45,564 bases of DNA from an uncultured Lachnoclostridium sp. (GTDB lineage: Bacteria; Bacillota; Clostridia; Lachnospirales; Lachnospiraceae). The notes under the pieces were generated by a model that was not told where the DNA came from, made no database searches, and worked only from the letters and a program-made list of their open reading frames with translations. The stretch spans positions 1 to 45,564 of the forward strand of contig CAKNJS010000018.1 in assembly GCA_930986645.1 (NCBI GenBank), written 5' to 3'. Numbering within the stretch: position 1 is the first letter of the stretch; each line of letters opens with the position of its first letter. The translations under genes were made by a program, and so were the position numbers. Positions 7,602 to 15,280 of this stretch are shown here, in pieces.

Positions 7602-8747
7602 ATGGAAAAATATCAGTTTGGTTATGGATGCATGAGACTGCCTGTTACAAATGCGGATGATCCGGCGTCTTTCGACTACCCGTTGATCGAGAAACTTTTC
7701 GACACATACATGGATCAAGGATTTACTTATTTTGACGCGGCATATACTTATCACGGATATCACTGTGAGGAGGCGGTCAAAAAAGCTCTGGTGGAGCGCC
7801 ATCCGAGAGACAGCTTTGAACTGGCAACAAAGCTTCCGCTGCGTGACTTTAAAGATGCGGAAGACATGGAGCGCATCTTCAATGAACAGCTGGAGCACTG
7901 CGGGGTGGATTACTTTGACTATTATCTGCTCCACAACATGGGCACCAATGTCTATGATAAATGTCAGAAATATGATGCATTTGGTTTTGCCGCAAAGAAG
8001 AAAGCCGAAGGAAAAATAAAATATCTGGGTATGTCTTTCCACGATATGCCGGAGCTTCTGGATGAGATCCTTGGAAAATATGGAGAGATTTTCGACTTCA
8101 TTCAGCTCCAGATCAACTATGTGGACTGGGAGCAGCCCAATGTACAGTCCCGTCGCTGTCTCGAAGTAGCGAATAAATACAAAAAGCCGGTATTTGTCAT
8201 GGAACCGTGCAAGGGCGGTACGCTGGTAAATCTTCCGGATGAGGCGCTGAAACTGATGAAAGGCTGCAATCCTGACGCTTCTGCAGCTTCATGGGCCTTC
8301 CGGTTTGCGGCGAGCCAGGAAGGCGTCGTGCGTGTTCTGTCCGGCATGAATTCCATGGAGCAGGTTATGGACAACACGGCTGCATTTAAAGATTTTAAAC
8401 CGATTACGGAGGAAGAGCTGGCGATTATCGATCAGGTGAGGAATATTATTGAGAAGAATACGCCGATTCCTTGTACCGCATGTTCCTACTGTACACACGG
8501 ATGCCCGAAACAGATTGCAATCCCGCAGTATTTTGCACTTTATAACAGTATTTCCAGAACGACAGGAAGCTTCTCCAGTCAGGCGGTCTATTACAACAAT
8601 ATCAGTCTGAAACATGGAAAAGCAAGCGACTGCATTGGATGTAAACAGTGCGAGAAAGCCTGTCCGCAGCATCTCCCGATCACGGATTATCTGAAAGATG
8701 TGGCGGAGAAATTCGAGGCCGGCAGCAGTTTCCCGACGAAGAAATAA
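7602..8747 (+). CDS. Ferredoxin-type aldo/keto reductase with two C-terminal 4Fe-4S motifs
   Basis: A 381-residue TIM-barrel oxidoreductase. The catalytic tetrad is D45, Y50, K77 and H111. After the barrel come two bacterial-ferredoxin cluster motifs, CTACSYCTHGCP at about 291-302 and CIGCKQCEKACP at about 344-355. Electrons may therefore come from or go to ferredoxin as well as NAD(P)H. Length and motifs are complete, so this is the one intact gene of the island. I choose the ATG at 7602 because AAAGGATG lies just upstream; the frame stays open further upstream without support. It follows the decarboxylase remnant in the same operon. The substrate is unknown. Confidence 0.9.
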   Translation: MEKYQFGYGCMRLPVTNADDPASFDYPLIEKLFDTYMDQGFTYFDAAYTYHGYHCEEAVKKALVERHPRDSFELATKLPLRDFKDAEDMERIFNEQLEHCGVDYFDYYLLHNMGTNVYDKCQKYDAFGFAAKKKAEGKIKYLGMSFHDMPELLDEILGKYGEIFDFIQLQINYVDWEQPNVQSRRCLEVANKYKKPVFVMEPCKGGTLVNLPDEALKLMKGCNPDASAASWAFRFAASQEGVVRVLSGMNSMEQVMDNTAAFKDFKPITEEELAIIDQVRNIIEKNTPIPCTACSYCTHGCPKQIAIPQYFALYNSISRTTGSFSSQAVYYNNISLKHGKASDCIGCKQCEKACPQHLPITDYLKDVAEKFEAGSSFPTKK

Positions 8748-8804
8748 AATAGACAGGAGCTGTTTACGTACTGAATTATAATGATAGAAAAGCGGATACA
8801 AATA

Positions 8805-9688
8805 ATGGAAAAGGCTAAAGTATATTTTACAAAAGAGATCACGCCGGAAAGCCTGATAAAAATCTACAATGCCCTTGGAACAGAGCTGAAAGGAAAGGTT
8901 GGCGTAAAAATTTCCACCGGTGAGCCGGGAGGAAACAACTATCTTCATCCGGAACTGATCGGCGATTTGGTCCATAAGCTGAACGAAACGATTATCGAGT
9001 GCTGTACGGCTTACGGCGGACAGCGTCAGGATCCGAAACTGTACTGGAAAGCAATTGAGGATCACGTTTTAAGGCGATGGCGCCATGCGATATCATGGAT
9101 GAGTTCGGCGAGATGGATATTTCGGTAGAGAACGGATTCCATCTGGACAAAGACATCGTAGGAGAACATTTTGCAGATTATGATTCTGTCCTTGTGCTGT
9201 CCCATTTCAAAGGACACGCGATGGGAGGATTCGGCGGCGCACTGAAGAACATCAGTATCGGTATTGCGTCTACTCATGGAAAGACCAATATCCATACCGC
9301 GGGATTGACCACAGAGTCTGCAGAACTGTTCAACAACCTGCCGCCTCAGGATCATTTTCTGGAGTCCATGGCGGACGCATGCAAGGCAGTGATTTCATAT
9401 AAGGGAGCAGAAAATATGCTGTATATCAATGTGGCGAACCGGCTGAGTGTAGACTGTGACTCCCATCCGGCAGAACCGGAGATGGCAGATCTTGGAATCT
9501 TTGCATCTGTTGATCCGGTAGCTGTGGATCAGGCGTGCTATGACGCAGTAGTCAATTCACCTGATCCGGGAAAGAAAGCGCTGATCGAGCGTATGGATTC
9601 CCGCCACGGTATTCATACAGTGGAAGCTACGGCACAGCACGGACTGGGAAACCGGGAGTATGAGATTGTCTCCATGGATGAATTATAA
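8805..9688 (+). pseudogene. DUF362-domain protein with a one-base frameshift
   Basis: The first part (from ATG 8805, MEKAKVYFTKEI) reads in frame to IEDH at 9065 and then runs out of frame. The rest reads in the next frame from about 9067 to the stop at 9688, with AMAPCDIMDEFGEM, VLSHFKGHAMGGFGG and MADLGIFASVDPVAVDQA. These are the hallmark segments of DUF362 proteins, which often carry or sit beside iron-sulfur oxidoreductases. Adding one G at 9066 would restore a continuous protein of about 294 residues. The lesion is either a real one-base deletion or a sequencing error; nothing else in the gene looks decayed. It lies between the two AKR genes in the same operon. Confidence 0.75.
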
Positions 9689-9780
9689 TGACACATTCAG
9701 GACAGTAATTTGAAGAGGGTGCTGCATCTAATTGAAAAGAAGCAGGATAAAATAAAGGCAGTTAAAAGGAGGGAGAAAGG

Positions 9781-11170
9781 GTGAATGAACTATCATTGCA
9801 GACAGGAAGGAAATTGCAGCCATTGGGCTTCGGCTTCATGCGTCTGCCGGTATTTGACGAGAATGACCGGTCTACAGTAGATGTAGAGAAAGTAAAAGAG
9901 ATGGTAGACCTGTATATGTCTCAGGGATTCGGATACTTCGATACAGCCCATCGTTATAACGATGAGGCCAGTGAACCGGTGTTAAAAAAGGCGCTTGTTG
10001 ACCGGTATAAAAGAGAAGATTACTGGCTGACGGATAAGATCACTCTGAACTACATCAAAAAGCCGGAGGATCAGGAGCCGTTCTTCCGCAGCCAGTTGGA
10101 AATTTGCGGTGTAGATTACTTTGACCTTTATCTGATCCACAATGTGGGAAAGGCGTACTATGAAGCGTTTGAGAAGCTGGGGACTTTTGAGTTTGTGGAA
10201 GAAATGCGAAAGCAGGGGTATGCAAAGCACACGGGTTTTTCATTTCATGGAACAGCTGACGTACTGGAAGAAGTGCTGTCGAAACACCCGGACACAGAAT
10301 TCGTTCAGCTTCAGATCAACTATCTGGACTGGGAAGATCATGCGATCCAGTCCCGGAAATGCTATGAGACAGCGAGAAGATACGGATGTAAAGTACTTGT
10401 TATGGAACCGGTGAAAGGCGGAACCCTTGTCAATCTGCCAGAAGAGGCGAGAACACTTCTTAAAAACGCCAATCCCAGCGCAAGCCTGGCTTCATGGGCA
10501 ATCCGTTTTGCAGCAGGTCTGGATGGAGTCTGTGTGGTTCTGAGCGGAATGTCCACGCCGGAGCAGGTGCAGGACAATACCTCTTATATGAAAGAGTTTC
10601 GCTCACTTTCCGAAAAGGAAAAAAACATTGCTTGAACAAGTAGCGGAAGTGATCCGGAAGAACACGGCGATCGGCTGTACCGGATGCCGTTACTGTACGA
10701 CAGAATGTCCGAAGCAGATCGCCATTCCAGATTATTTCGGGCTGTACAATAATCTGAAGAGGCTGAAAAACACGGCATATATGTATAACCAGAAAGTCTA
10801 TTATTCATGGTCCAATGGAAACACAAAAAGAATCGCAGAACACCTTGCGGAAGGAATCGGAGCGGATATTACCCGTATTGATACGGTTCAGCCGTATGAG
10901 GGCAGCTATGATGAAGTAGTATCTCAGGGACAGAGAGAGGTAAATAAAGGGTATAAGCCTCCGATCAAACCGATTGACGTTGATTTGTCGCAGTATGATG
11001 GGGTCGCCATAGGAACTCCCACATGGTGGTATACCATGGCGCCGGCGGTACATACATTTCTTGACAAGGCTGATCTTACAGGAAAAACGGTAATTCCGTT
11101 TATGACAAACGGCGGCTGGCCGGGACATGTGATCAAAGATATGAAAAAAGAAGTGACGAAAGATGAGTGA
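9781..11170 (+). pseudogene. Aldo/keto reductase - 4Fe-4S - flavodoxin chimera, frameshifted in an A7 tract
   Basis: From a GTG at 9781 (behind AAGGAGGGAGAAAGG) the frame gives a complete AKR barrel with FDTAHRYN, TDKIT and LYLIHN tetrad segments. It ends at 10635, after a run of seven A at 10619-10625. The next frame continues it (LLEQVAEVIRKN, then the cluster motif CTGCRYCTTECP and IAIPDYFGLYNN). At VYYSWSNGNTKR the sequence switches from the AKR tail to a flavodoxin domain, which ends at 11170 somewhat short of normal. Removing one A restores the reading frame. The second 4Fe-4S cluster of the normal AKR is missing where the flavodoxin begins. It may be a deletion fusion of neighbouring AKR and flavodoxin genes. 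Confidence 0.75.
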
Positions 11171-11285
11171 GAGAGAGGATCGGAAGGCACGCATCTTTGC
11201 GGAGGCACCGGTGGGAAAGGCTGCTGTCCATCCCGCTAATGTAAGCATGATATACCGCTGCTGTTCACACTGGTTAAATACGTGA
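11163..11285 (+). pseudogene. 40-codon N-terminal gene scrap, possibly of a MATE exporter
   Basis: An ATG overlapping the flavodoxin stop opens 40 codons (MSEREDRKARIFAEAPVGKA and onward) before a stop at 11285. The pattern of a charged start followed by APVGKA resembles the N-terminus of MATE exporters, but the membrane helices that should follow are absent. The match is weak, so the identity is only a suggestion. Confidence 0.3.
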
Positions 11286-11374
11286 AAATCATAGAAATAA
11301 GGAGTATCTTCAATCTGAATCTGAGGATGCTCCTTTTCTATCTCATTGCGGATCTGATCCAGTACGATGGAGTC
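11216..11374 (-). pseudogene. C-terminal fragment of a LysR-type regulator
   Basis: Read on the minus strand from 11374 to 11216, about 53 codons give DSIVLDQIRNEIEKEH, then DTPYFYDFHVFNQCEQ and MLTLAGW. This resembles the end of the effector domain of LysR-like regulators, where a TPYFYDxxVFNxCE block is familiar to me from Lachnospiraceae. The DNA-binding domain and most of the effector domain are gone. It lies back to back with the palindromic operator at 11398, as an autoregulated divergent LysR gene would. Confidence 0.45.
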
Positions 11375-11397
11375 TCCACGTCTGCACCAAGCGTGTT

Positions 11398-11461
11398 ATA
11401 AGTTTTACTTATGAGAAACAGAAGAAACTGAAATTGATGATTTTTCGGTTTTGTATAGAAT
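11398..11461 (+). promoter_or_regulatory. Palindromic operator plus promoter, copy 2
   Basis: ATAAGTTTTACTTAT (11398-11412) followed by GAG is identical to copy 1 over 18 bases. The promoter is TTGATG (11434-11439), 16 bases, TAGAAT (11456-11461). Distances from the palindrome centre to -35 (29) and to -10 (51) equal those of copy 1. It now drives only gene scraps. Confidence 0.65.
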
Positions 11462-11493
11462 AGAGTCAGAAGAATATAAAGGAGACGTTTCAA

Positions 11494-11577
11494 ATGGCAA
11501 AAAGATTTTGTTTTACTATTGATGGCAATGTATTTCATGCCTTACTGCAGGAAAACAATTTACTGCAGCCTATCTGA
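11494..11577 (+). pseudogene. 27-codon stub of a cyclophilin-like-fold protein
   Basis: AAAGGAG lies eight bases before an ATG that opens MAKRFCFTIDGNVFHALLQ and stops after 27 codons. The start resembles the KIIVEVNGSRFTATLENN strand of the cyclophilin-like protein at 44650. The remaining 90 or so residues are missing. TTACTGCAG occurs twice here, 18 bases apart, close to where the homology ends. The next 60 bases encode an unrecognised fragment in another frame. Confidence 0.4.
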
Positions 11578-11640
11578 GAGAGGCGGGACAGAAAATACAT
11601 ATCCGTTGTGAACTGGATCAGGAAGGCAGGGAAGAACGAG

Positions 11641-11742
11641 ATGGATGACAGAAAGAAAATAGAGGAATGTTACCGGCTTATGTATGAGGGAACTGGCACA
11701 AAGGTCTTTTCCGTGGGAAATATACAGCGGCAAGGATTTTGA
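11641..11742 (+). pseudogene. 33-codon stub, NTF2/SnoaL-like N-terminus
   Basis: An ATG behind GGGAAGAACGAG opens MDDRKKIEECYRLMYEG, which resembles the first helix of small SnoaL/NTF2-like proteins. It then runs out of frame over the DUF4405 fragment and stops at 11742. The resemblance is short, so the family is tentative. It appears to be another gene start joined by deletion to an unrelated gene end. Confidence 0.3.
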
Positions 11743-12221
11743 TGAATGTGATCGATCTGGCGCTGTTCATTGCAATGATCTGTCTGATGGCAAGCGGAAT
11801 CATCATGTCCCGGCACGTGTTTGCATTCCTTCCCATTGACAGTGGAATGGGAACTGCCAGACTGATGCATATGGCTGCATGCTATTGGGGATTTGTCCTT
11901 ATGTCTCTGCATCTCGGACTCCATTGGGGCATGATACTGGCAAGAATAAGCAATATTTTCCCGCAGATAAAGTCGCTGCGGGTCAGGACAATCCTGCTTC
12001 GTATCATAGCGGCCGCGATCGCGGTATACGGGCTGTATACTTTTGTGACAAGAAATCTGGTGACTTACATGTTTCTGAGAACACAGTTTGTTTTTCTGGA
12101 TTACAGTGAGTCCCTGATATCTTTTTATATAGATTATCTGGCGATGATGGGGCTGTTTATCTGGATCGCATATTATCTGCCGCGGATTTTTCAAAAGACC
12201 GGGAGACAGCTGCGAAGATGA
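11688..12221 (+). pseudogene. DUF4405 membrane protein (cytochrome-b-like), 5' truncated
   Basis: An open frame begins right after an in-frame TGA at 11685 with NWHKGLFRGKYTAARIL and continues to 12221. It keeps about four hydrophobic helices: LALFIAMICLMASGI, then CYWGFVLMSLHLGLHWG, then IIAAAIAVYGLY, then a final one. It has several membrane-embedded His (MSRHVF, LHLGLHWG) of the kind that ligate heme b. The usual first 70-80 residues are missing. A shortened product could start at TTG 11739 or ATG 11742 after AAGGA. It lies 14 bases before the flavoprotein gene. I call it a truncated gene; residual function cannot be excluded. Confidence 0.6.
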
Positions 12222-12235
12222 AGGAGATGAATGAA

Positions 12236-12766
12236 ATGAAGGTATTGGTAATTAACGGAAGTCCCCGTGAAAAAGGAAATTCTGACCTGCTGTGCGATGA
12301 ATTTATCCGCGGGGCAGAAGAAGGGGGACATCAGGTGGAGAAAATCTTTCTTCGAAGCAGAGAAATCCATCCATGCAGGGCATGCTACGCCTGTTTCCGG
12401 ACCGGTTCATGTGTTCAGAAAGATGACATGGCAGAGATTCTCGATAAGGCAGAGGCGGCTGACGTGCTTCTGCTGGCTTCGCCGACTTATTTCCTGACGA
12501 TGAGCGGACAGATGAAAGTAATGATCGACCGGCTCCTTCCGAAGTGGCAGGGGCTGGGCGGCAAGGAAGCCTATGTGATCGTGACAGGACATGACGGAAA
12601 AGGCGGCCTGAAGAGAAACGCCGACGATCTGGTGATGATACTGGAGAATCTGGGAAACCGTGTACGTCAGGTGATCTGGGGCGAGCGTGTCTGGCAGAAG
12701 GGTGAAGTAATCGGAACAAAGGCAATGGAGGAAGCGTATCTGGCAGGAAAAAGAATCGGGGAATAA
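12236..12766 (+). CDS. Iron-sulfur flavoprotein, NADPH-dependent FMN reductase family
   Basis: About 176 residues with a flavodoxin-like fold. NGSPREKGNSDLL is the FMN phosphate loop near the N-terminus. A compact Cys motif CRACYACFRTGSC (CX2CX2CX5C) lies at about residues 42-54. LLLASPTYFLTMSGQMK is the flavin-contact strand. This is the layout of Isf-type flavoproteins, which carry FMN and a 4Fe-4S cluster and shuttle electrons. Three in-frame ATGs exist; I choose 12236 because AAGGAG ends nine bases before it. The TetR gene follows by 2 bases. A second protein of this family lies at 13341. Confidence 0.85.
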   Translation: MKVLVINGSPREKGNSDLLCDEFIRGAEEGGHQVEKIFLRSREIHPCRACYACFRTGSCVQKDDMAEILDKAEAADVLLLASPTYFLTMSGQMKVMIDRLLPKWQGLGGKEAYVIVTGHDGKGGLKRNADDLVMILENLGNRVRQVIWGERVWQKGEVIGTKAMEEAYLAGKRIGE

Positions 12767-12768
12767 AA

Positions 12769-13212
12769 ATGGCAATTAATATTAAACAGATCGTGGCGGA
12801 CGCTCTGCTGGAGCTGTGCAGGACAAAAGAACTTAGATCTGTCACGATCAAAGATATCCGGGAAAAGACCGGAGTCAGCAGACAGGGATTTTATAATCAT
12901 TTCAAGGATAAAGACGATCTGATCCACTGGATTTATTACGACCGTGTGATGACCAATTTTCATAATATCGATGCAAACAAGGGATATTATGAGAATCTGA
13001 AGGATTATTATCTGCGGGCGGAAACGGATCACTATTTCCTTAAGCCGGCCGTTATGATGTGCGGACAGAACTGTCTGAAAAGCTATATGCTGGAGCATCC
13101 CTTTGAGTGGGATCTCCGTTATCATGAAAAATGGTATGAGAAAAATGCCGGTCTCCCCGGAGATGATGGCGAAGAGGATTACGAATCTGAGAAGGATCGG
13201 ACTGGCAGTTGA
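12769..13212 (+). CDS. TetR/AcrR-family regulator, short at the C-terminus
   Basis: A 147-residue protein. The N-terminal 50 residues are a clear TetR DNA-binding domain (VTIKDIREKTGVSRQGFYNHFKDKDDLIHW). The ligand domain starts normally but stops about 40 residues short of the usual 180-190. The last residues are acidic and unlike the family. The DNA just after the stop shows no clear continuation in another frame that I can prove. It is either a short variant or truncated by deletion, in keeping with the damage upstream. It starts 2 bases after the flavoprotein gene with a weak ribosome site, so it is probably translated by coupling. Confidence 0.7.
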   Translation: MAINIKQIVADALLELCRTKELRSVTIKDIREKTGVSRQGFYNHFKDKDDLIHWIYYDRVMTNFHNIDANKGYYENLKDYYLRAETDHYFLKPAVMMCGQNCLKSYMLEHPFEWDLRYHEKWYEKNAGLPGDDGEEDYESEKDRTGS

Positions 13213-13266
13213 CCGGATTCTTTAAAACTATTCATAAAACGTATGGAAAACGATAAAGGACAGGTA

Positions 13267-13296
13267 TTAGACTCTAAAGCCGATCCGTCTTACAAT
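13267..13296 (+). promoter_or_regulatory. Promoter of the flavoprotein/flavodoxin unit
   Basis: TTAGAC (13267-13272), an 18-base spacer and TACAAT (13291-13296), 45 bases before the start at 13341. The -35 region lies in the short palindrome TTAGACTCTAA, which could be an operator. Confidence 0.45.
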
Positions 13297-13340
13297 ATAT
13301 ATGAAGACAGAAATTAATCTGTAAGATTGGAGGCATAAAG

Positions 13341-13877
13341 ATGAAGATTGTAGTTTTGGAAGGAAGTCCGAATCAGCATGGCTCTTCAAATATGCTGGCG
13401 GACAGTTTTATCCGGGGAGCAGAGGAAGCCGGACATACTGTCAAGGTGATCGATGCCGCCCATGCGGATATTCATCCCTGTACCGGGTGTATTCACTGTG
13501 GATATGAAGGACCATGCGTACAGAAAGATGATGTAGAGGAATTCCGGCAGGATATTCTGGATGCGGATATGATGGTATTTGTCACACCGCTGTATTATTA
13601 TGGGATGTCGGCTCAGCTGAAAATACTGATCGATCGTTTCTGCGCGTTCAACAGCAGTATTCAGCGCAAGAGGATGAAATCTGCGCTTCTGACGGCAGCG
13701 TGGAACAGCGACGGCTGGACCTTTGACGCACTGGAAGCACACTATAAGACACTGGTACATTATCTGAACTTGAAGGATATGGGAATGGTGCTTGGAAAAG
13801 GCTGTGGAACGCCGTCTATGACAGAACACTCGAAATATCCGAAACAGGCATATGAACTTGGCAAAAAACTGAAATAA
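13341..13877 (+). CDS. Iron-sulfur flavoprotein, NADPH-dependent FMN reductase family
   Basis: A 178-residue flavodoxin-fold protein closely similar in layout to the one at 12236. EGSPNQHGSSNMLAD is the FMN loop. CTGCIHCGYEGPC (CX2CX2CX5C) is the cluster motif, and FVTPLYYYGMSAQLK the flavin strand. Length is complete. The start follows TTGGAGG by eight bases. It heads a three-gene run with a flavin reductase and a flavodoxin lipoprotein, suggesting a flavin-based electron-transfer function. The substrate is not known. Confidence 0.87.
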   Translation: MKIVVLEGSPNQHGSSNMLADSFIRGAEEAGHTVKVIDAAHADIHPCTGCIHCGYEGPCVQKDDVEEFRQDILDADMMVFVTPLYYYGMSAQLKILIDRFCAFNSSIQRKRMKSALLTAAWNSDGWTFDALEAHYKTLVHYLNLKDMGMVLGKGCGTPSMTEHSKYPKQAYELGKKLK

Positions 13878-13904
13878 ACAGAATTTGAAAGGAAGTAAAA
13901 GATC

Positions 13905-14453
13905 ATGAAAAAGAATATTGGAAAGAGCCTTGCACTTTATCCTACTCCGCTTGTTGTAGCAGGTACTATGGTAAATGGAAAACCGAATTACGTTCTGGCA
14001 GGCCATGTGGGAATCATCGGACACGACCGGATCATGGTGAGCCTGGCAAAAACCCATTATACAAACCAGGGTATCAAAGAGACACGTGCCCTGACTGTAA
14101 ATATTGTAGATGAAGCAATGCTGGAAAAAGCAGACAGGGCAGGATGCGTCAGCGGAAACAAGGTAGATAAATCCGAAATGTTTGCTTACCACACAGAAGG
14201 TACAGGCGCGCCGGTAATCGATGAGGCTCCGGTAGTTATGGACTGTACAGTAGACGACATCTATGAAACGGAAGGATTCGAGAGCTTTATCTGCAAGATC
14301 GACGGCGTTTATGCAGAGAAGAGCGTATTAAATGAGGCTGGAAAGATTGATTACCATACGCTCAAGCCCGTTCTTTTCGAGATGCCGACTTATGAGTATC
14401 TCCGTACAGGCGATGTGATCGGGAAATGCATGAATATAAGCAAAAAAGAATAG
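13905..14453 (+). CDS. Flavin reductase family (FMN-binding split-barrel) protein
   Basis: A 182-residue protein with the flavin-reductase-like split barrel. The order is LYPTPLVVAGT, a GHVGIIGHDRIMVSLAKTHYTNQGI flavin-binding stretch, TRALTVNIVDEAMLEKADRAG, and a C-terminal FMN-contact region with TYEYLRTGDVIG. Members bind FMN and reduce it or a flavin-linked substrate with NAD(P)H. Length is normal. It lies 27 bases after the flavoprotein and 18 before the flavodoxin lipoprotein, and the three probably share one transcript. It may supply reduced flavin or act on a carbonyl or quinone substrate; the sequence does not tell which. Confidence 0.85.
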   Translation: MKKNIGKSLALYPTPLVVAGTMVNGKPNYVLAGHVGIIGHDRIMVSLAKTHYTNQGIKETRALTVNIVDEAMLEKADRAGCVSGNKVDKSEMFAYHTEGTGAPVIDEAPVVMDCTVDDIYETEGFESFICKIDGVYAEKSVLNEAGKIDYHTLKPVLFEMPTYEYLRTGDVIGKCMNISKKE

Positions 14454-14471
14454 AAAGTCAGGAGGACGCCT

Positions 14472-15158
14472 ATGAAGACAAGGTTATTGAAAAAGATGTT
14501 TTCCGTACTGATCGCGGGAACAGCAGTTCTCTGTCTGGCTGCGTGCAGCGGCGGGACAGATTCCGATACCGCGGCATCTGATCAGACAGTGGAAAATACA
14601 GATTCCCAGGATGCGGCGGAAGCTGAAGACGCAGAACAGGCGGAAAGTACGGCGGACGGCACGGAAAGTACTGCCGGAGAAGGGAACGCTCTTATCGCGT
14701 ATTTTTCGTGGTCAGGAAATACAGAGGCCGCAGCGCGGGAGATCCAGAGACAGACCGGCGCGGATCTGTTTGAAATCGTCCCTGCGGAGCCTTATACAGA
14801 TGATTATGACGAACTGCTTGATATCGCCAAGGAAGAGCAGAGCAGTGACGCCCGTCCGGCGATCGCAGATACTGTGGATCTGTCCGGTTATAACACGGTC
14901 TATCTGGGATTCCCCAACTGGTGGGGCGATATGCCGATGATCATTTATACATTCTTGGACGAGTATGATCTGTCCGGAAAAACAGTAGCTCCTTTTAACA
15001 CAAGCGGAGGAAGCGGATTTTCCGGTTCTCTTGATACAATGGCTGAGATGGAACCGGACGCAGAGATCACAGAGGGTCTTTCCCTTGGAAGTGATGAGGC
15101 GGAGGACTGCGCGGACGCCGTTGCCGACTGGCTGGAAAGTATCGGCATGGCAGGATAA
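14472..15158 (+). CDS. Surface-anchored flavodoxin lipoprotein
   Basis: A 228-residue protein. It has a basic N-terminus, a hydrophobic signal and a lipobox CLAAC (lipidated Cys25). An acidic Asp/Glu/Ala/Ser linker extends to about residue 72. A flavodoxin domain then has the FMN loop FSWSGNT, ADLFEIVPAEPYTDDYDELL, and NWWGDMPMIIYTFLDEYDLSGKTVAPFNTSGGS. The domain is complete, so a flavin electron carrier appears to be held on the outer face of the membrane. AGGAGG lies seven bases before the ATG. It ends the three-gene flavin unit. Its electron donor is not evident in the window. Confidence 0.88.
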   Translation: MKTRLLKKMFSVLIAGTAVLCLAACSGGTDSDTAASDQTVENTDSQDAAEAEDAEQAESTADGTESTAGEGNALIAYFSWSGNTEAAAREIQRQTGADLFEIVPAEPYTDDYDELLDIAKEEQSSDARPAIADTVDLSGYNTVYLGFPNWWGDMPMIIYTFLDEYDLSGKTVAPFNTSGGSGFSGSLDTMAEMEPDAEITEGLSLGSDEAEDCADAVADWLESIGMAG

Positions 15159-15231
15159 AATCACGCAGCTGCCGCACAGCTCAATGTGATCCGTTACTGG
15201 GAGAAAGAGATGAAATAAATATTTGCCATGG

Positions 15232-15261
15232 ACCATGAGGCTCTAAAAGTCTCATGGTTTT
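15232..15261 (+). terminator. Hairpin before the aldo/keto reductase gene
   Basis: ACCATGAG (15232-15239) pairs exactly with CTCATGGT (15251-15258) around an 11-base loop, followed by TTTTGG. It may end the flavodoxin transcript. The 75 bases before it hold only an unrecognised open tail (AAAAQLNVIRYWEKEMK) and nothing else I can name. Confidence 0.45.
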
Positions 15262-15280
15262 GGAGTTTACGGAGGCAGTT

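Noticed and set aside
8289..9065. 258-codon minus-strand open frame across the AKR and DUF362 genes
   Set aside because: It is antisense to two recognisable genes and carries no domain pattern.
10620..10630. A-AAA-AAC slippery heptamer, in frame, suggesting programmed -1 frameshifting
   Set aside because: The -1 frame meets a stop after five codons. The continuation needs a +1 shift (or loss of one A), so classic -1 frameshifting cannot make the fusion.
15159..15216. Tail-like peptide AAAAQLNVIRYWEKEMK after the flavodoxin gene
   Set aside because: It may be the end of a lost gene, but it is too short to assign.
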